From: Saprospira sp. CCB-QB6
Lineage (GTDB): Bacteria > Bacteroidota > Bacteroidia > Chitinophagales > Saprospiraceae
Reading direction: 5' to 3'
Assembly (NCBI RefSeq): GCF_028464065.1
Contig: NZ_CP116808.1
Coordinates: 1,677,001 to 1,741,000, forward strand
DNA: 64,000 nt
Part shown: positions 17,253 through 27,269 of the stretch, piece after piece
Numbering within the stretch: the stretch's first letter is position 1
Layout of the letters: every line of letters begins with the position of its first letter
Translations under genes and position numbers: made by a program
The notes under the pieces: model-generated
Database searches by the model: none
What the model was told of the DNA's origin: nothing
What the model saw: only the letters and a program-made list of their open reading frames with translations

Positions 17253-17891
17253 ATGAAAACAGTAAATTATCAGGATTATCTGGCGGGGATTCCGCCAAAG
17301 GGGCAGCATATTTTGGCCCAAGAAAGAGGCGATGAAATTTTGGTGTATCAGGCATTTCGGCCTGAAATTGCCCAGTATGCTTTGGCGCATCAGCAGTTTG
17401 GGGGAGCGCATTACAGCTTTTCGAGAATGACATGGATCAAGCCCAACTTTTTGTGGATGATGTTTCGGGCGGGTTGGGCCAGCAAAGTGGGCCAAGAATA
17501 TATTTTGGGCATTTGGATCAAAAAATCGGGTTTTGAAGAGATTTTGGCCCAATCGGCTTATAGCTCCTTTAAGGCCGAAATTTACGTTGATCGAGAAAAT
17601 TGGCGCAAGGATTTGGAACAGAAAAAAGCTCGGTTGCAATGGGATCCCGACCATAATATTTATGGCGGCAAAGAAGAGCGACGAGCCATCCAATTGGGCA
17701 TTAAAGGCGAGTTATTGCAGCAATTCAACCAAGAAATGATCGTAGAAATTATAGATTTGCGTCCCTTTGTTTTGGCCCAAAAAGCAAAAATTGATGCAGG
17801 GCAGCTCAGTGAATTGCTTCTGCCCGAAGAAAGGGTATTTAGGCCAAAAAATGAGGAATTAGCTGCCTTTTTGGGCCTAGATGAGGATTAA
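17253..17891 (+). CDS. DUF4291 family protein
   Basis: A 212-aa soluble protein with the hallmark DUF4291 stretches: [49 protein letters not shown] and RLQWDPDHN...[10 protein letters not shown]. Function is not established. Its stop overlaps the stop of uvrB by 3 bp in convergent orientation, so no terminator lies between them. Confidence 0.93.
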   Translation: MKTVNYQDYLAGIPPKGQHILAQERGDEILVYQAFRPEIAQYALAHQQFGGAHYSFSRMTWIKPNFLWMMFRAGWASKVGQEYILGIWIKKSGFEEILAQSAYSSFKAEIYVDRENWRKDLEQKKARLQWDPDHNIYGGKEERRAIQLGIKGELLQQFNQEMIVEIIDLRPFVLAQKAKIDAGQLSELLLPEERVFRPKNEELAAFLGLDED

Positions 17892-19918
17892 GCGCCAAAG
17901 CGTTTTTTTAATAAATCTTGCAATTCAAAAAGTTGGTCGCGATATTGAGCGGCCGATAAAAAGTCGGTGGCCTTGGCCGCCTCTTTCATTTTACGGCGGG
18001 CCTCTTCGATCGCTTTTTCCAGTTGTTCCTTAGACATCGTTTTGAGGATGGGGTCTTCGGCCACCAAGTTTTGTTGGTCTTCTTGTTCGTATTCCTTGCC
18101 TTGCAGGCGGCCATCTAGGACCGAGCTTTGGCGGCGAATTTCATCCTTAGATTTGAGGACCGTAGTGGGCGTGATGCCATGTTTTTCGTTATAGGCCATT
18201 TGAATGCTGCGGCGGCGATTGGTTTCATCCATCGTTCTTTGCATAGAGGGCGTAATCTTGTCGGCATAAAAGATTACGCGGCCATTGGCATTACGGGCGG
18301 CTCGTCCTGCGGTCTGTGTAAGCGAGCGTTCATTTCGCAAAAAGCCTTCTTTATCAGCATCGAGGATAGCGACTAGGGCTACCTCGGGCAGATCTAAGCC
18401 TTCACGGAGAAGGTTAATTCCAATGAGCACATCAAATTCGCCTAAACGGAGATCTCTCAAAATTTCCACTCGTTCTAGGGTGTCTACATCAGAGTGAATA
18501 TAGCGGCAGCGGATATTGTATTTGGCTAGATATTTTGCGAGTTCTTCTGACATCCGTTTAGTAATGGTCGTAACCAAAACCCGTTGATCTTTGCGGGTCG
18601 CGCTGCGGATTTCATCCATAAGATCATCCACTTGGTTGATGCTGGGCCGCAACTCGATAGGAGGATCGAGTAAGCCAGTGGGACGGACGATTTGTTCGAC
18701 CACTTCTCCCTCTGTTTTTTCTAATTCGTAAGCGGCGGGCGTAGCGCTCACAAAAACCACCTGTCGCATCAGGCTTTCAAACTCCATAAAGTTGAGTGGG
18801 CGGTTATCTAGGGCTGAGGGCAGGCGGAAGCCATGTTCAATCAGGGACATTTTTCGGGCTCTATCGCCGCTATACATGGCCCTAAATTGCGGCATAGTTA
18901 CATGGCTCTCATCCACAATCATGAGAAAATCTTCGGGAAAATAATCGAGTAGACAAAAAGGGCGGGCGCCAGCTTGTCGACCATCGAAGTAGCGGGAATA
19001 GTTTTCTACGCCAGAGCAATAGCCGAGTTGGCGCATCATTTCTAGGTCCATATTGACACGTTCCCGCAGGCGTTTAGCTTCTAGGTGTTTGCCTTCCTCC
19101 TCCATATATTCGTAATGTTCACGGAGTTCATCCTCAATTTGTCGGATGATTTGTTGCATACGATCTTTTGGGGCCACATAAAGGTTGGCGGGGAAAATAG
19201 CCACTACGCTAAGGTCTTCTAATTTTTTGCCTGTTTCGGTATCTATGCGTTCAATTTCGTCGATTTCATCGCCAAAAAAGCTAAGGCGGAGGCCATAATC
19301 GGTATAAGGGAGGTTAATATCTAGGGTATCGCCTCGCACGCGGAACTCTCCTCGCTCAAAGCTATTTTCGCTACGGGCGTACAAGCTATCTACCAGTTGG
19401 TAGAGTAGGCTATTTCGGCTAATGTTTTGGCCAACTTCTAGGCGCATCACGCCTTTTTTATAGTCTTCGGGATTTCCCATACCGTAGATACAAGAGACTG
19501 AGGCAACAACCACAATATCTCTACGGCCCGATAATAGTTGGGAAGTTGCTCTTAGGCGTAGTTTATCGACCTCGTCATTAATGGCTAAATCTTTCTCGAT
19601 ATAGGTATCGGTAGAAGGCACATAGGCTTCTGGTTGGTAATAATCGTAGTAAGAAACAAAGTACTCTACCGCATTATTTGGGAAAAACTGCTTAAACTCG
19701 CCATATAGCTGGGCCGTCAAGGTTTTGTTATGCGTTAGGATGAGCGTAGGCTTTTGCAATTCTTTGATCATATTGGCCATAGTAAATGTTTTTCCGGAGC
19801 CGGTAACTCCGAGTAAACATTGGTAGCGATCGCCTCTTTGGGCGGCTTCCACTAATTTTTCGATGGCTTTGGGTTGGTCCCCTGCTGGAGAAAAGGGAGA
19901 ATGGATCTCGAACTGCAT
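17888..19918 (-). CDS. uvrB: Excinuclease ABC subunit UvrB
   Basis: Damage-recognition helicase of nucleotide-excision repair, working with UvrA and UvrC. I start it at the ATG giving MQFEIHSPF (677 aa). Upstream ATGs at 19930 and 19969 would add 4 or 17 residues absent from the family. Walker [11 protein letters not shown] is near the N-terminus, followed by the [16 protein letters not shown] beta-hairpin, the DESH box ([11 protein letters not shown]), [11 protein letters not shown] and helicase motif VI (QTAGRAARN). A C-terminal UVR motif for UvrC binding is present ([17 protein letters not shown]). Length is normal. Confidence 0.98.
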   Translation of the reverse strand: MQFEIHSPFSPAGDQPKAIEKLVEAAQRGDRYQCLLGVTGSGKTFTMANMIKELQKPTLILTHNKTLTAQLYGEFKQFFPNNAVEYFVSYYDYYQPEAYVPSTDTYIEKDLAINDEVDKLRLRATSQLLSGRRDIVVVASVSCIYGMGNPEDYKKGVMRLEVGQNISRNSLLYQLVDSLYARSENSFERGEFRVRGDTLDINLPYTDYGLRLSFFGDEIDEIERIDTETGKKLEDLSVVAIFPANLYVAPKDRMQQIIRQIEDELREHYEYMEEEGKHLEAKRLRERVNMDLEMMRQLGYCSGVENYSRYFDGRQAGARPFCLLDYFPEDFLMIVDESHVTMPQFRAMYSGDRARKMSLIEHGFRLPSALDNRPLNFMEFESLMRQVVFVSATPAAYELEKTEGEVVEQIVRPTGLLDPPIELRPSINQVDDLMDEIRSATRKDQRVLVTTITKRMSEELAKYLAKYNIRCRYIHSDVDTLERVEILRDLRLGEFDVLIGINLLREGLDLPEVALVAILDADKEGFLRNERSLTQTAGRAARNANGRVIFYADKITPSMQRTMDETNRRRSIQMAYNEKHGITPTTVLKSKDEIRRQSSVLDGRLQGKEYEQEDQQNLVAEDPILKTMSKEQLEKAIEEARRKMKEAAKATDFLSAAQYRDQLFELQDLLKKRFGA

Positions 19919-20017
19919 AATTACGGGCATTAATGAGGCGCAAAAATACGACTTTTGCTTTAGGCGCAACTAATATTCATCTTATCTTTTATTAAAGTCA
20001 ATTAAAAAACAAGGCTT

Positions 20018-20392
20018 ATGCGTATCAGTTTATTGATGGGGTTATTGCTACTCCTTTTTTCGGGTTCAGTTTCTGCACAGAAGATCAAGTTTTCGGTAGA
20101 TCATCCTGTGGTTCAGCGAGTAGTTAAGGCGGCGTTGAAGGAATATATTCCGAAAGTGCGGAAGAAAAATGAGAAAATAAAAGACATACAGTTTAAGTCG
20201 ACCAAGGTTGGGGAAGACTACAACAAAGTCAAGGGGACAGTATTATTTGACAAGCCGGGCAAGGCATTGGGGAATGGGAACTATCGGTTTAAGATGACCA
20301 TAGGGAACAACTTGCTCAAGCCAGAGATTAAGCGGTTGAAGTTGCAAGTAGCGCGTATTTGGTTTATTCGGTTTTACAAGCGGGTCATTTAA
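20018..20392 (+). CDS. Small secreted protein, function unknown
   Basis: 124 aa. The N-terminus is a clear signal peptide (MRISLLMGLLLLLFSGSVSAQ). The mature part of about 103 residues is basic (many Lys/Arg) and beta/alpha mixed, with no family I recognise. It is divergent from uvrB, with about 100 bp between the two starts, and is followed by a GC-rich mosaic repeat. Periplasmic or secreted location is inferred from the signal sequence. Confidence 0.75.
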   Translation: MRISLLMGLLLLLFSGSVSAQKIKFSVDHPVVQRVVKAALKEYIPKVRKKNEKIKDIQFKSTKVGEDYNKVKGTVLFDKPGKALGNGNYRFKMTIGNNLLKPEIKRLKLQVARIWFIRFYKRVI

Positions 20393-20440
20393 TTTTGGGT
20401 AGAGCGTTTACAGGCAAAGGTCAGATGATAAGGTCTATTT

Positions 20441-20553
20441 GGCCTAGCGATGTGGAAGGGTGGCCGTCAGGCCAGACCGAGCCAGCTTGCTGGCGAAGGG
20501 CCGAGCGAAGAGCGAGCCCTGCAACGTAGCGCCCGCCGCAGGCGGGAGGCCCC
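20441..20553. repeat. GC-rich mosaic repeat (copy 5, inverted)
   Basis: Inverted copy: GGCCTAGCGATGTGG ... GGCCAGACCGAGCCAGCTTGCTGGCG ... GGGCCGAGCGAAGAGCGAG ... CGTAGCGCCCGCCGCAGGCGGGAGGCCCC plus an A-run. It lies between two convergent genes. Confidence 0.85.
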
Positions 20554-20560
20554 AAAAGGG

Positions 20561-20599
20561 AAAAAATAAAAAGCCCCAACTAGGTAATAGATGGGGCTT
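20561..20599 (-). terminator. Terminator of the LRR gene
   Basis: AAGCCCCA (20571-20578) pairs with TGGGGCTT (20592-20599). On the minus strand the stem is followed by TTTATTTTTT. It sits 17 nt after the LRR stop. Confidence 0.85.
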
Positions 20600-20615
20600 C
20601 ATATTTGGGGGGTAA

Positions 20616-22151
20616 TTACTTCCAGCTAATCTCGCATTGATCGAGGTAAAGGCCTAATTCTTTGATTTGTTCGTAGGGAATATTGGTACCAGAAACATCT
20701 AGGTAGATAAGAGTAGATTTAGCGGCCCAGGTTTTAGGAATTGTTTTGTAGGGAATATTGGCTATTTCTAGAGATTCTAATTTGGGGAGTTTGGCAATAA
20801 AGCTGGGAAAATCATAGACTACATCTTCTTCTAGGACATCATCAATGCTGACTGAAGAGGAAATATTGAGGCTAGTTAGGGGAAGATTTTCCATTCCTTT
20901 GGGGAAGACTAGTTTTTCGTTGCTGGCGACATCTAATTCTTCCAGTTTTTTGAGTTGGATAAGAGAGGGGTGCAAAATTTCGATCATATTTTCATCGAGG
21001 TAAAGTGTTTTTAGATTTGGGGCGCCTGTAAAATTGGGGCAATTAGTGAGCATACAGTTCGTCAGGTAGAGTTCTTCTAGGGCGGGCATATATTCGCCTT
21101 TAAAGAAATCTGCATCGATAATATTATCGCTAAGGTAGATGAGTTTCAGTTTTTTCATCGGAGTCTTTAGATTATTGATTCCTATGATATTATTATCTAA
21201 ATGGAGTTCTGTTAAGTTAGGGATTTGGGCAAAAAAGGCGGGTAATTCCATTAGTTGATTATTGCTTAGGTAGAGTTCTTCTAGTTGTTGGAGTTGGGTT
21301 AGGCCTTGGGGGAGTTCTCCAATTTTGTTACCGATAAGGCTTAGTTCTTTGAGTTGGGTGTAGGCCATAATTTGGCGAGGAATTTCCTGCATCTCTGCAT
21401 TGTCGATACTCAGATAATAGAGTTGTGGGAGTTTTTTGGGGAGTATTTGAATTTTTGTTCGGTTGAGATAAAGTTCTTTAAGGTTGGGGGCTTGAATATC
21501 GAGTGTATGTAGGGGGTTGTCGCTCAGGTCTATATTGTGAAAGCTTGGGCCAAAGGTCATTTGGACATTTTCGATTTCATTTTCGCCTAAATCGACATAA
21601 TTCAGTTTTGGTAATTTACTGAGGACATCTGGACAAGTTTTCAGTTTTAGGCGTAGTAGTTCGATTGTTTTGAGTTCTTGTAAGTTGGCGAGGGCATTCC
21701 AATTGGCTGTTGTAAGTGTTTTATTATTAGATAGATTAAGCTCCTCTAGGTTTTTGAGTTGAGCAATTTGTTTGAGGGATTCTTCGGAAAGTTGGTTATC
21801 GGCTAAGTAGAGTGTTTTCAGCTTTTGCAGTTTAGTAAAGCTTGGGGGTAGAGATTTAATCTCATTATCGTCGAGGTCTAGGTATTCTAATTCTGGGAAA
21901 GCGGCCCAAAAGTCGCCAATTTCTTGAAGCTGGATTCCGTTAACACTTAGTTCTTTTAGTTTAGTGAAAGCGTTTAGGCTTTTGGGGAGGGTTTGGAAAC
22001 TTTCCTCAGAAAGGTCTAGAGAGCGTACGTCTTGGGGATTAGCGGCTAGAGCTTCTTTTAAGGAATAGTACTCACCATCTTCTTGGGCAAAAAGGGAGAA
22101 GTTAGTTAAGAGCAAAAATAGGAAGGGTAAATAAAGGGAATTGGTATTCAT
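20616..22151 (-). CDS. Secreted leucine-rich-repeat protein
   Basis: 511 aa. A signal peptide (about 1-22, ending SLFAQ) is followed by roughly 18 leucine-rich repeats with LxxLxLxxNxL consensus, for example LEELYLSNNQLMELP and LKTLYLADNQLSEE. There is no C-terminal sorting domain and no transmembrane segment. Such proteins usually mediate protein-protein contacts at the surface or in the periplasm. It is a single-gene unit with its own terminator. Confidence 0.9.
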   Translation of the reverse strand: MNTNSLYLPFLFLLLTNFSLFAQEDGEYYSLKEALAANPQDVRSLDLSEESFQTLPKSLNAFTKLKELSVNGIQLQEIGDFWAAFPELEYLDLDDNEIKSLPPSFTKLQKLKTLYLADNQLSEESLKQIAQLKNLEELNLSNNKTLTTANWNALANLQELKTIELLRLKLKTCPDVLSKLPKLNYVDLGENEIENVQMTFGPSFHNIDLSDNPLHTLDIQAPNLKELYLNRTKIQILPKKLPQLYYLSIDNAEMQEIPRQIMAYTQLKELSLIGNKIGELPQGLTQLQQLEELYLSNNQLMELPAFFAQIPNLTELHLDNNIIGINNLKTPMKKLKLIYLSDNIIDADFFKGEYMPALEELYLTNCMLTNCPNFTGAPNLKTLYLDENMIEILHPSLIQLKKLEELDVASNEKLVFPKGMENLPLTSLNISSSVSIDDVLEEDVVYDFPSFIAKLPKLESLEIANIPYKTIPKTWAAKSTLIYLDVSGTNIPYEQIKELGLYLDQCEISWK

Positions 22152-22260
22152 GCTTATAGATTTAGATGGATAAATTAAGCTATTGGGCTAAGTTAAGGAT
22201 AATTATGCCAACTGTTTTGTCTATATCAGGAAGGTCTTGGATTTGCTTATTTTGGGCATA

Positions 22261-22290
22261 AAAAAGGCCACTCATCCGAAGGAGAGTGGC
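22261..22290 (-). terminator. Terminator of the deoC-SPOR transcript
   Basis: GCCACTC (22267-22273) pairs with GAGTGGC (22284-22290). On the minus strand the stem is followed by CTTTTTT. It lies 23 nt after the SPOR protein stop. Confidence 0.85.
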
Positions 22291-22312
22291 TAAAGGTTTT
22301 CAGTTAGCTTGT

Positions 22313-22702
22313 TTAGAACTCACTAGCTTGTGCCTGATTATTTTTATAGACAAAGGCGCCGGGAAAATCTTCCTTTACCTTTTGGAGTTGCATATAGGCT
22401 TCTAATTTAGTGTAGTAAGCTCCCCAATTGAGTCGATAGTAGGGTTGCTGGTAGGTCCAGTTAGCCTGTTTTTCTTCTTTTCGGTTAAAGCGGCTTTGTT
22501 TTTCGAGCAGTTCGTATTTATCGCGGCTCACCATTAGTTGGATACCCCAGGCTTTAATTTCCCGATCCTCTTTAAAATTGAGTTCTTTACGGAGGTCTAG
22601 TAGTCTTCTAATTTGGGATTCCTCGTTCTTTTCTATGGCTTGTTGGCTAATAGCAAAAGGCAAACAAAAGAAGCTAAAAATGCAGCATAAAAGGGGGCGC
22701 AT
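22313..22702 (-). CDS. Periplasmic SPOR-like domain protein
   Basis: 129 aa with a signal peptide (about 1-20, ending AISQQ). The C-terminal half (YRLNWGAYYTKLEAYMQLQKV, then FPGAFVYKN) matches the SPOR pattern: a short strand, a helix with a repeated Leu/Lys phase, and a closing strand. SPOR domains bind denuded septal peptidoglycan. The gene starts 5 nt after the deoC stop, so the two are co-transcribed; the functional link, if any, is unknown. Confidence 0.65.
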   Translation of the reverse strand: MRPLLCCIFSFFCLPFAISQQAIEKNEESQIRRLLDLRKELNFKEDREIKAWGIQLMVSRDKYELLEKQSRFNRKEEKQANWTYQQPYYRLNWGAYYTKLEAYMQLQKVKEDFPGAFVYKNNQAQASEF

Positions 22703-22707
22703 AAGAT

Positions 22708-23370
22708 TTATTTTTTGGGCACTTGAATCAGTTCTAGGCCAGAGGAAGTACCTAGTCGACTAGCGCCAGCTTGCATAAGTTGTAGGGCTTGTTCGGGTGT
22801 TTTTATTCCACCAGAAGCTTTAATTTTCACGTTAGAGCCTTTCAGAAACCCTTTAAGTTGGCGTACAACTTCTGGGCTAGCTCCAGCTTGAAAACCTGTA
22901 GATGTTTTGACATAGTCTACTCCAATTTCCATACAAATATCGCAAAGGCGTTGCATTTGGATATTATCGAGCAGGCTAGTTTCTAAAATTACTTTGAGCG
23001 TACTACCATGCAAATGTACTGCTCTCGTTACTGAGTCAATATCATTTTGCACATAACTCCATTCGCCATCCATAACAGCTGCAATATTAACGACCATATC
23101 GACTTCATCGGCACCTTCTGCAGTTGCTCTTTTAGCCTCTTCTACTTTTGCCGAGATAGTAGAGTAGCCCATCGGAAAGCCGATAACCGTCACAATTTTG
23201 GGTCTTTGCTCAAAATTGGATAAAAAGTATTTTGCTGTATTAACGTGGAAAGGAGGAATACAGACCCCAACAAAGTTGTTATCCACGGCTTCTTGACAAA
23301 GTTGTTCAATGTCAGAAGAGCTAGCATTTGCTTTTAGGAGTGTGTGTTCTATAGCATCAGCTAAATTCAT
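22708..23370 (-). CDS. deoC: Deoxyribose-phosphate aldolase
   Basis: Cleaves 2-deoxyribose-5-phosphate to glyceraldehyde-3-phosphate and acetaldehyde in deoxynucleoside catabolism; cytosolic TIM barrel. It has the DeoC signatures: TVIGFPMG, EVDMVVN with Asp91, KVILETSLL, the Schiff-base lysine Lys155 in VKTSTGF, and Lys184 in KASGGI. At 220 aa it is of normal length. It is the first gene of a two-gene unit with the SPOR protein. Confidence 0.97.
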   Translation of the reverse strand: MNLADAIEHTLLKANASSSDIEQLCQEAVDNNFVGVCIPPFHVNTAKYFLSNFEQRPKIVTVIGFPMGYSTISAKVEEAKRATAEGADEVDMVVNIAAVMDGEWSYVQNDIDSVTRAVHLHGSTLKVILETSLLDNIQMQRLCDICMEIGVDYVKTSTGFQAGASPEVVRQLKGFLKGSNVKIKASGGIKTPEQALQLMQAGASRLGTSSGLELIQVPKK

Positions 23371-24000
23371 AGCCTATAATAGTTATGTGTTGAATGACAA
23401 AATTTGTCCTTTAGGCGGCTAAATTACGGATTAAATTATAAAGTTGACGCCTTGCTTCTTTATTTTTTATTTCGAGAATTTATTAAAAAAAAGCAAGCCT
23501 TTACTTGAAGGCCATTTCAACTCTCTCTTTCATCATTTTACCTCCTCTTGAGTACAGAATTAAATGGGTGTAGAATCTTGACTAAAATCTTCTATAATGT
23601 AGGACTAATCTAAGACCACTACAATATTCACTTATTTGTATATATCAAGAAAAACGCCTTTTTAAATGTACATTATTATCTCCATAATATACTACTGGCT
23701 TCTATCCCAAAAATGCTTGTAGGGTAACAAAAAATACATAATAGATGATGTATTCCGTAACAAAAAGCAAAGATTACATCTTTTACTTTAGACGATTTTT
23801 AATCTACCAAAGTTCTAATCATGTCACTATATCCCCCTAGAGATTTCATAGCCAATTAAATTTCGGCTTAACAAAAAGTATCTTTTATATTATTTTTTAG
23901 AACTATAAGTTTATATATTTGTAACTGCCTAACAAATATATGGAGACCGACCGCACAATTAACTACTACCTATCTTAGCTAATTCAGAACCACGGTTACT
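23371..24000. other. AT-rich intergenic region between divergent transcripts
   Basis: 630 bp with no ORF of note and no mosaic repeat. It should hold the promoters of deoC (minus) and of the GNAT gene (plus). Confidence 0.6.
23914..23921 (+). promoter_or_regulatory. Candidate promoter -7 element of the GNAT/oxidoreductase pair
   Basis: TATATTTG matches TAnnTTTG and lies about 80 nt before the GNAT start at 24001. The expected -33 position is only T-rich, so the call is moderate. Confidence 0.4.
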
Positions 24001-24612
24001 ATGTTTTTCCATTCCCCCTACTTTAATTATAGCATCAAGCAATTTGATGCTATAACAGAACCTAAATTGTCTGCAGACTACCATCGAAAGCATTTGGAAG
24101 TCTTAGCTGCATTTGGCGTTGGCCCATTGGGCTCAACCCTATCGCCTTGGTATCAGCGGCCAGCTGTTACTGTTTTTGTCGCTTATGATGAGTCAGATGA
24201 GATGCTGGCTGGAATTCGTTTAGAGCGTTTAGAGCAACAACCTTATGAGCTTCCCCTTTGTCATGCTATTTCTGTAGATAGCCCAGACTTACTCCCTAAA
24301 ATTGGCCGCCACAAAGGCCGATTAGCAGAAATTTGCGGTGCTTGGGTTGCTCCTACAGCAAGAAAGCGCGGATTACTACAACATTTGATTGGCCTTTGTA
24401 TAGATCAAGGGGAAAAAATGCAACTAGATTATTTACTGGCCATGCCTCCCCAACATACAAAAGGGATTTTTCGAGAATATGGCTTTAGCCCTGTCCCCAA
24501 TGCATTGGGGAGAAGTGAGTATTGCTATCCTGATGATCGCTATACTTCTACTTTAATGGAATTAGATTTATCTCTTCAACCTGCTCAAGCTAGCGCAGCT
24601 TTTTGCAACTAA
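24001..24612 (+). CDS. GNAT-like acyltransferase
   Basis: 203 aa, no signal peptide. The centre has the GNAT acyl-CoA-binding pattern AEICGAWVAPTARKRGLLQ (V...R.xGL), then LLAMPPQHT and a REYGFSPVPN C-terminal strand. The N-terminal third (a YHRK-type start, AYDESDEMLAGIRLERLE) fits the first half of the fold. The substrate is not evident. It is followed after 12 nt by an FAD-dependent oxidoreductase and should be co-transcribed with it. Such a pair could belong to a small-molecule pathway; that is inference. Confidence 0.65.
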   Translation: MFFHSPYFNYSIKQFDAITEPKLSADYHRKHLEVLAAFGVGPLGSTLSPWYQRPAVTVFVAYDESDEMLAGIRLERLEQQPYELPLCHAISVDSPDLLPKIGRHKGRLAEICGAWVAPTARKRGLLQHLIGLCIDQGEKMQLDYLLAMPPQHTKGIFREYGFSPVPNALGRSEYCYPDDRYTSTLMELDLSLQPAQASAAFCN

Positions 24613-24624
24613 TTCTAAATAAAA

Positions 24625-26109
24625 ATGTACTCAACTCCCACCTTAGAAGAATGCTTTTTAAGTGTTCTTCCAGCCACCGCTATATCTATGGCCCCCCAAT
24701 CAGCTAAGGAAAACCTTACAGAATATCAAGCCCCAGATATTATTGCAGAACTCCGTCCTACAAATAAAGAGGAACTAGCGGCTATTTTAACCTTAGCTCA
24801 AGAAGAAAACTTTAAACTCTACCCTATTAGCTCTGGCTTTAATTGGGGACTAGGGTCTAAACTCCCCGTAACAGGTCCAGCCGTTTTAATTAACCTTAGT
24901 CAATGGAAATCTATAGAAGTATCTGAAGACCTAGAATATGCTATTATTGGTGCTGGCGTTACTCAAGAAGATCTCAATGACTATCTTCAAGAACATCAAC
25001 TAGCCCTAAAATTTCCTCTCACAGGTTCTTCAAAATCAACAGCTATTGTTGGTAATATTCTAGATCGCGGCGCTTCTGCCTTCTTCCATAGACGACAACG
25101 CCTCCTCGGCCTTGAAGTCTTACTCCCTTCTGGCCAATGGCTACAAACTGGCCTCTGGCATTTTCATAAAACCCCTAGCTCCCCACCACCACTCTATTAT
25201 GCAGCAGGTATAGGCCCTGACCTCAACGGATTATTTACCCAATCTAATTTGGGCATTGTCAGTAGAGCCGTTATCCAATTACAACCCAAAAGTACTGGAC
25301 TTCTCTTTTTTGCCGACTTCCAAGAGGAACAACTTATCCCTATTATCCAAAAATTGAGACAACTCCGACAAGATAATATGCTCAATGAAGGGATTCTCCT
25401 CACCAATAAAAATGATCCCCGAACTACTGAAGGTAACCCCTTTGATTATAACGGACAATGGACGCTTATCGGCTCTTTCTCTGGCAGCAGTAGCCTGCTC
25501 GAGTTTTTACAAACAGAACTATCTTTAGAATTAGCTCAGTTTTGCCAAAAAATTGAATTTATCCGCAGCGATAGCAAAACAAGCTGTAACCATCCCTATC
25601 AAGAAGTTCTGAGAGATCTCTATAATGGTATCCCCTCCGACTATAGTATACAAACTATGGCCAAACTCCAACAAACTTCTGTGCAATCAGCCCAAGAAGT
25701 AGATACCAACAAAAAATTTCCAGGTATGGCCGTAGCTCTTCTCGCCGTTCCTTTTCATGGGGCCTCCTGCCTAGAACTTATGGAACTTATCTACGAGATT
25801 AGCCTCGATATGAACCTCCGCCCATTTTATAATCTAGCTAGCCTAGATGAAACTACTTTCGAAGGCTTTTTCCGCGTATATTTTAATCGAAATGATCCTG
25901 AAGCTACCCAAAATGCAAAAAAATGGAGCCAAAGAGTCCTCCAAGAAGCAGCCGAAAAATTAAGCATTTTTCCCTACCGACTCTCCACGGAACAAATGGC
26001 CCACTTTTGCCAAAATACAGAGGATAACTTCTGGCACACAATCGGACAAATCAAAAATAGCCTAGATCCCCAAAACTTAATCTCCCCTAAACGATATTGC
26101 CCCCACTAA
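24625..26109 (+). CDS. FAD-binding oxidoreductase (vanillyl-alcohol-oxidase / PCMH-type)
   Basis: 494 aa cytosolic flavoprotein. The N-terminal FAD domain shows PTNKEELAAIL, PISSGFNWGLGSKLP, LINLSQWKSIEV and YAIIGAGVTQEDL. LTGSSKSTAIVGNILDRG and GPDLNGLFTQSNLGIVS are classic PCMH/VAO signatures. The C-terminus NSLDPQNLISPKRY is also typical. Its substrate cannot be read from sequence; the class oxidises phenols, sugars or lactones. It forms an operon with the upstream GNAT protein. Confidence 0.88.
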   Translation: MYSTPTLEECFLSVLPATAISMAPQSAKENLTEYQAPDIIAELRPTNKEELAAILTLAQEENFKLYPISSGFNWGLGSKLPVTGPAVLINLSQWKSIEVSEDLEYAIIGAGVTQEDLNDYLQEHQLALKFPLTGSSKSTAIVGNILDRGASAFFHRRQRLLGLEVLLPSGQWLQTGLWHFHKTPSSPPPLYYAAGIGPDLNGLFTQSNLGIVSRAVIQLQPKSTGLLFFADFQEEQLIPIIQKLRQLRQDNMLNEGILLTNKNDPRTTEGNPFDYNGQWTLIGSFSGSSSLLEFLQTELSLELAQFCQKIEFIRSDSKTSCNHPYQEVLRDLYNGIPSDYSIQTMAKLQQTSVQSAQEVDTNKKFPGMAVALLAVPFHGASCLELMELIYEISLDMNLRPFYNLASLDETTFEGFFRVYFNRNDPEATQNAKKWSQRVLQEAAEKLSIFPYRLSTEQMAHFCQNTEDNFWHTIGQIKNSLDPQNLISPKRYCPH

Positions 26110-26146
26110 AAAAAAAGATGAGGGCCGCCTAACGGCAGCCCTCATC
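26108..26146 (-). terminator. Strong hairpin, minus-strand terminator
   Basis: GATGAGGGC (26117-26125) pairs with GCCCTCATC (26138-26146), with an inner GCC/GGC stem. Nine A residues precede it, so on the minus strand it ends in T9. It lies about 190 nt beyond the stop of the minus-strand gene at 26339. The 26147-26338 gap holds no ORF but contains GC-rich stems (GGCCTTAGGGAGGGCC), so a long 3' UTR or separate RNA is possible. Confidence 0.75.
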
Positions 26147-26338
26147 AACCAATTCCAAAACTCAAAAACCAACTATAAGAACTTGTTTCTTCTATAATAC
26201 ACCAGCTTTCTCTAGACCATTAGGGATAGTCACTTAGAAAAAACCTTGTACCAAGGCCTTAGGGAGGGCCACTCTATTTTACCGCATTATTTCAGCAGCA
26301 CAGTACACTTGTTCTTCAAGTATTTTATAAAGGGATTA

Positions 26339-27046
26339 TTATGTCTTTTTCTTTTGTATCTGAATCGCTTCCTGCGTTTCCTTAATCTTTTCCTCCTGCA
26401 ACTCAATAGCCGCCCGCTGCTCTAGCAAAACTTCCTCCTCTTTCCCTTTATCCTCCTCCACTTCCCCAATCCGAACCTCTATTTTTGCTATCTCTTCTCT
26501 ATATTTTTCTATCTGCTTGGCCAATTTTACAATAGCCTTTTCTTGCTTCTTTGCTTCTTTTTCCTGCAACTTTAACGCAGCTTTCTCCGCCTTTTCTCTA
26601 GCCTTCAATAAATCTAAGAAAATAACACTCGCAAAATCTTGCATATACTCCCGAGCTAAATTCGCCCGCTTAGGATATTCTTTACTCGATAAATAAACCG
26701 CCCCCAAATCACACCAAAACACAAATTCTAAACTATCCTCCGACACAATTACCGTCCGCACATACAAATCAACGGTGTTTGTACTCATGTCCTTAATCCG
26801 CGCATCATCCGTAAACATACGGTCCTGCCCCTTCTCATACTTGGCCTTTTGCTTGAATTTCTTCTTACTATAATTCGCCCAAGCCTTTTTTACAAACTTA
26901 CTATCCCCCGTCGGCAAACTCATCACAAAAGCCGACTGACTACCCTCCGAAAGCGTCCGAAACTCTTCGTTAATACTAGCTTCCAATTGCCCAAATAAAG
27001 GAACAATATAAAGCAAGGGGAAAATAAGCAATAATAGGGATCGCAT
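26339..27046 (-). CDS. Secreted coiled-coil protein, function unknown
   Basis: 235 aa with a signal peptide (about 1-19, ending PLFGQ). A globular N-terminal part has a WANYSKKKFKQ and a TDDARIKDMS stretch. From about residue 145 to the end it is a Lys/Glu/Ala-rich coiled coil (KAREKAEKAALKLQEKEAKK ...). I recognise no family. A candidate -7 element lies about 70 nt before the start, and a strong terminator lies about 190 nt after the stop. Confidence 0.8.
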   Translation of the reverse strand: MRSLLLLIFPLLYIVPLFGQLEASINEEFRTLSEGSQSAFVMSLPTGDSKFVKKAWANYSKKKFKQKAKYEKGQDRMFTDDARIKDMSTNTVDLYVRTVIVSEDSLEFVFWCDLGAVYLSSKEYPKRANLAREYMQDFASVIFLDLLKAREKAEKAALKLQEKEAKKQEKAIVKLAKQIEKYREEIAKIEVRIGEVEEDKGKEEEVLLEQRAAIELQEEKIKETQEAIQIQKKKT

Positions 27047-27113
27047 AAAATTAGTAAGTTGTTCTTTTACTATAAGTTAAGTGATTAAGGAGGGGCGTTA
27101 ACCAATAGCAATG

Positions 27114-27121
27114 CAAAGCTA
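27114..27121 (-). promoter_or_regulatory. Candidate promoter -7 element
   Basis: On the minus strand it reads TAGCTTTG, a perfect TAnnTTTG match, about 68 nt before the start at 27046. The upstream region is T-rich without a clear TTTG at the right spacing. Confidence 0.45.
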
Positions 27122-27269
27122 TAAAATATTTCTATATCTAAAAAGGCCAAATAATGTTAAAAATAGACCTTAACAAATTGATAAGATTTAGTTTCCAACT
27201 AAATAACAAACAGCTCTAAAGTTAAGCTTTTAGAACCATTATAATTAAACGTTTATTTAATTAAATTTT

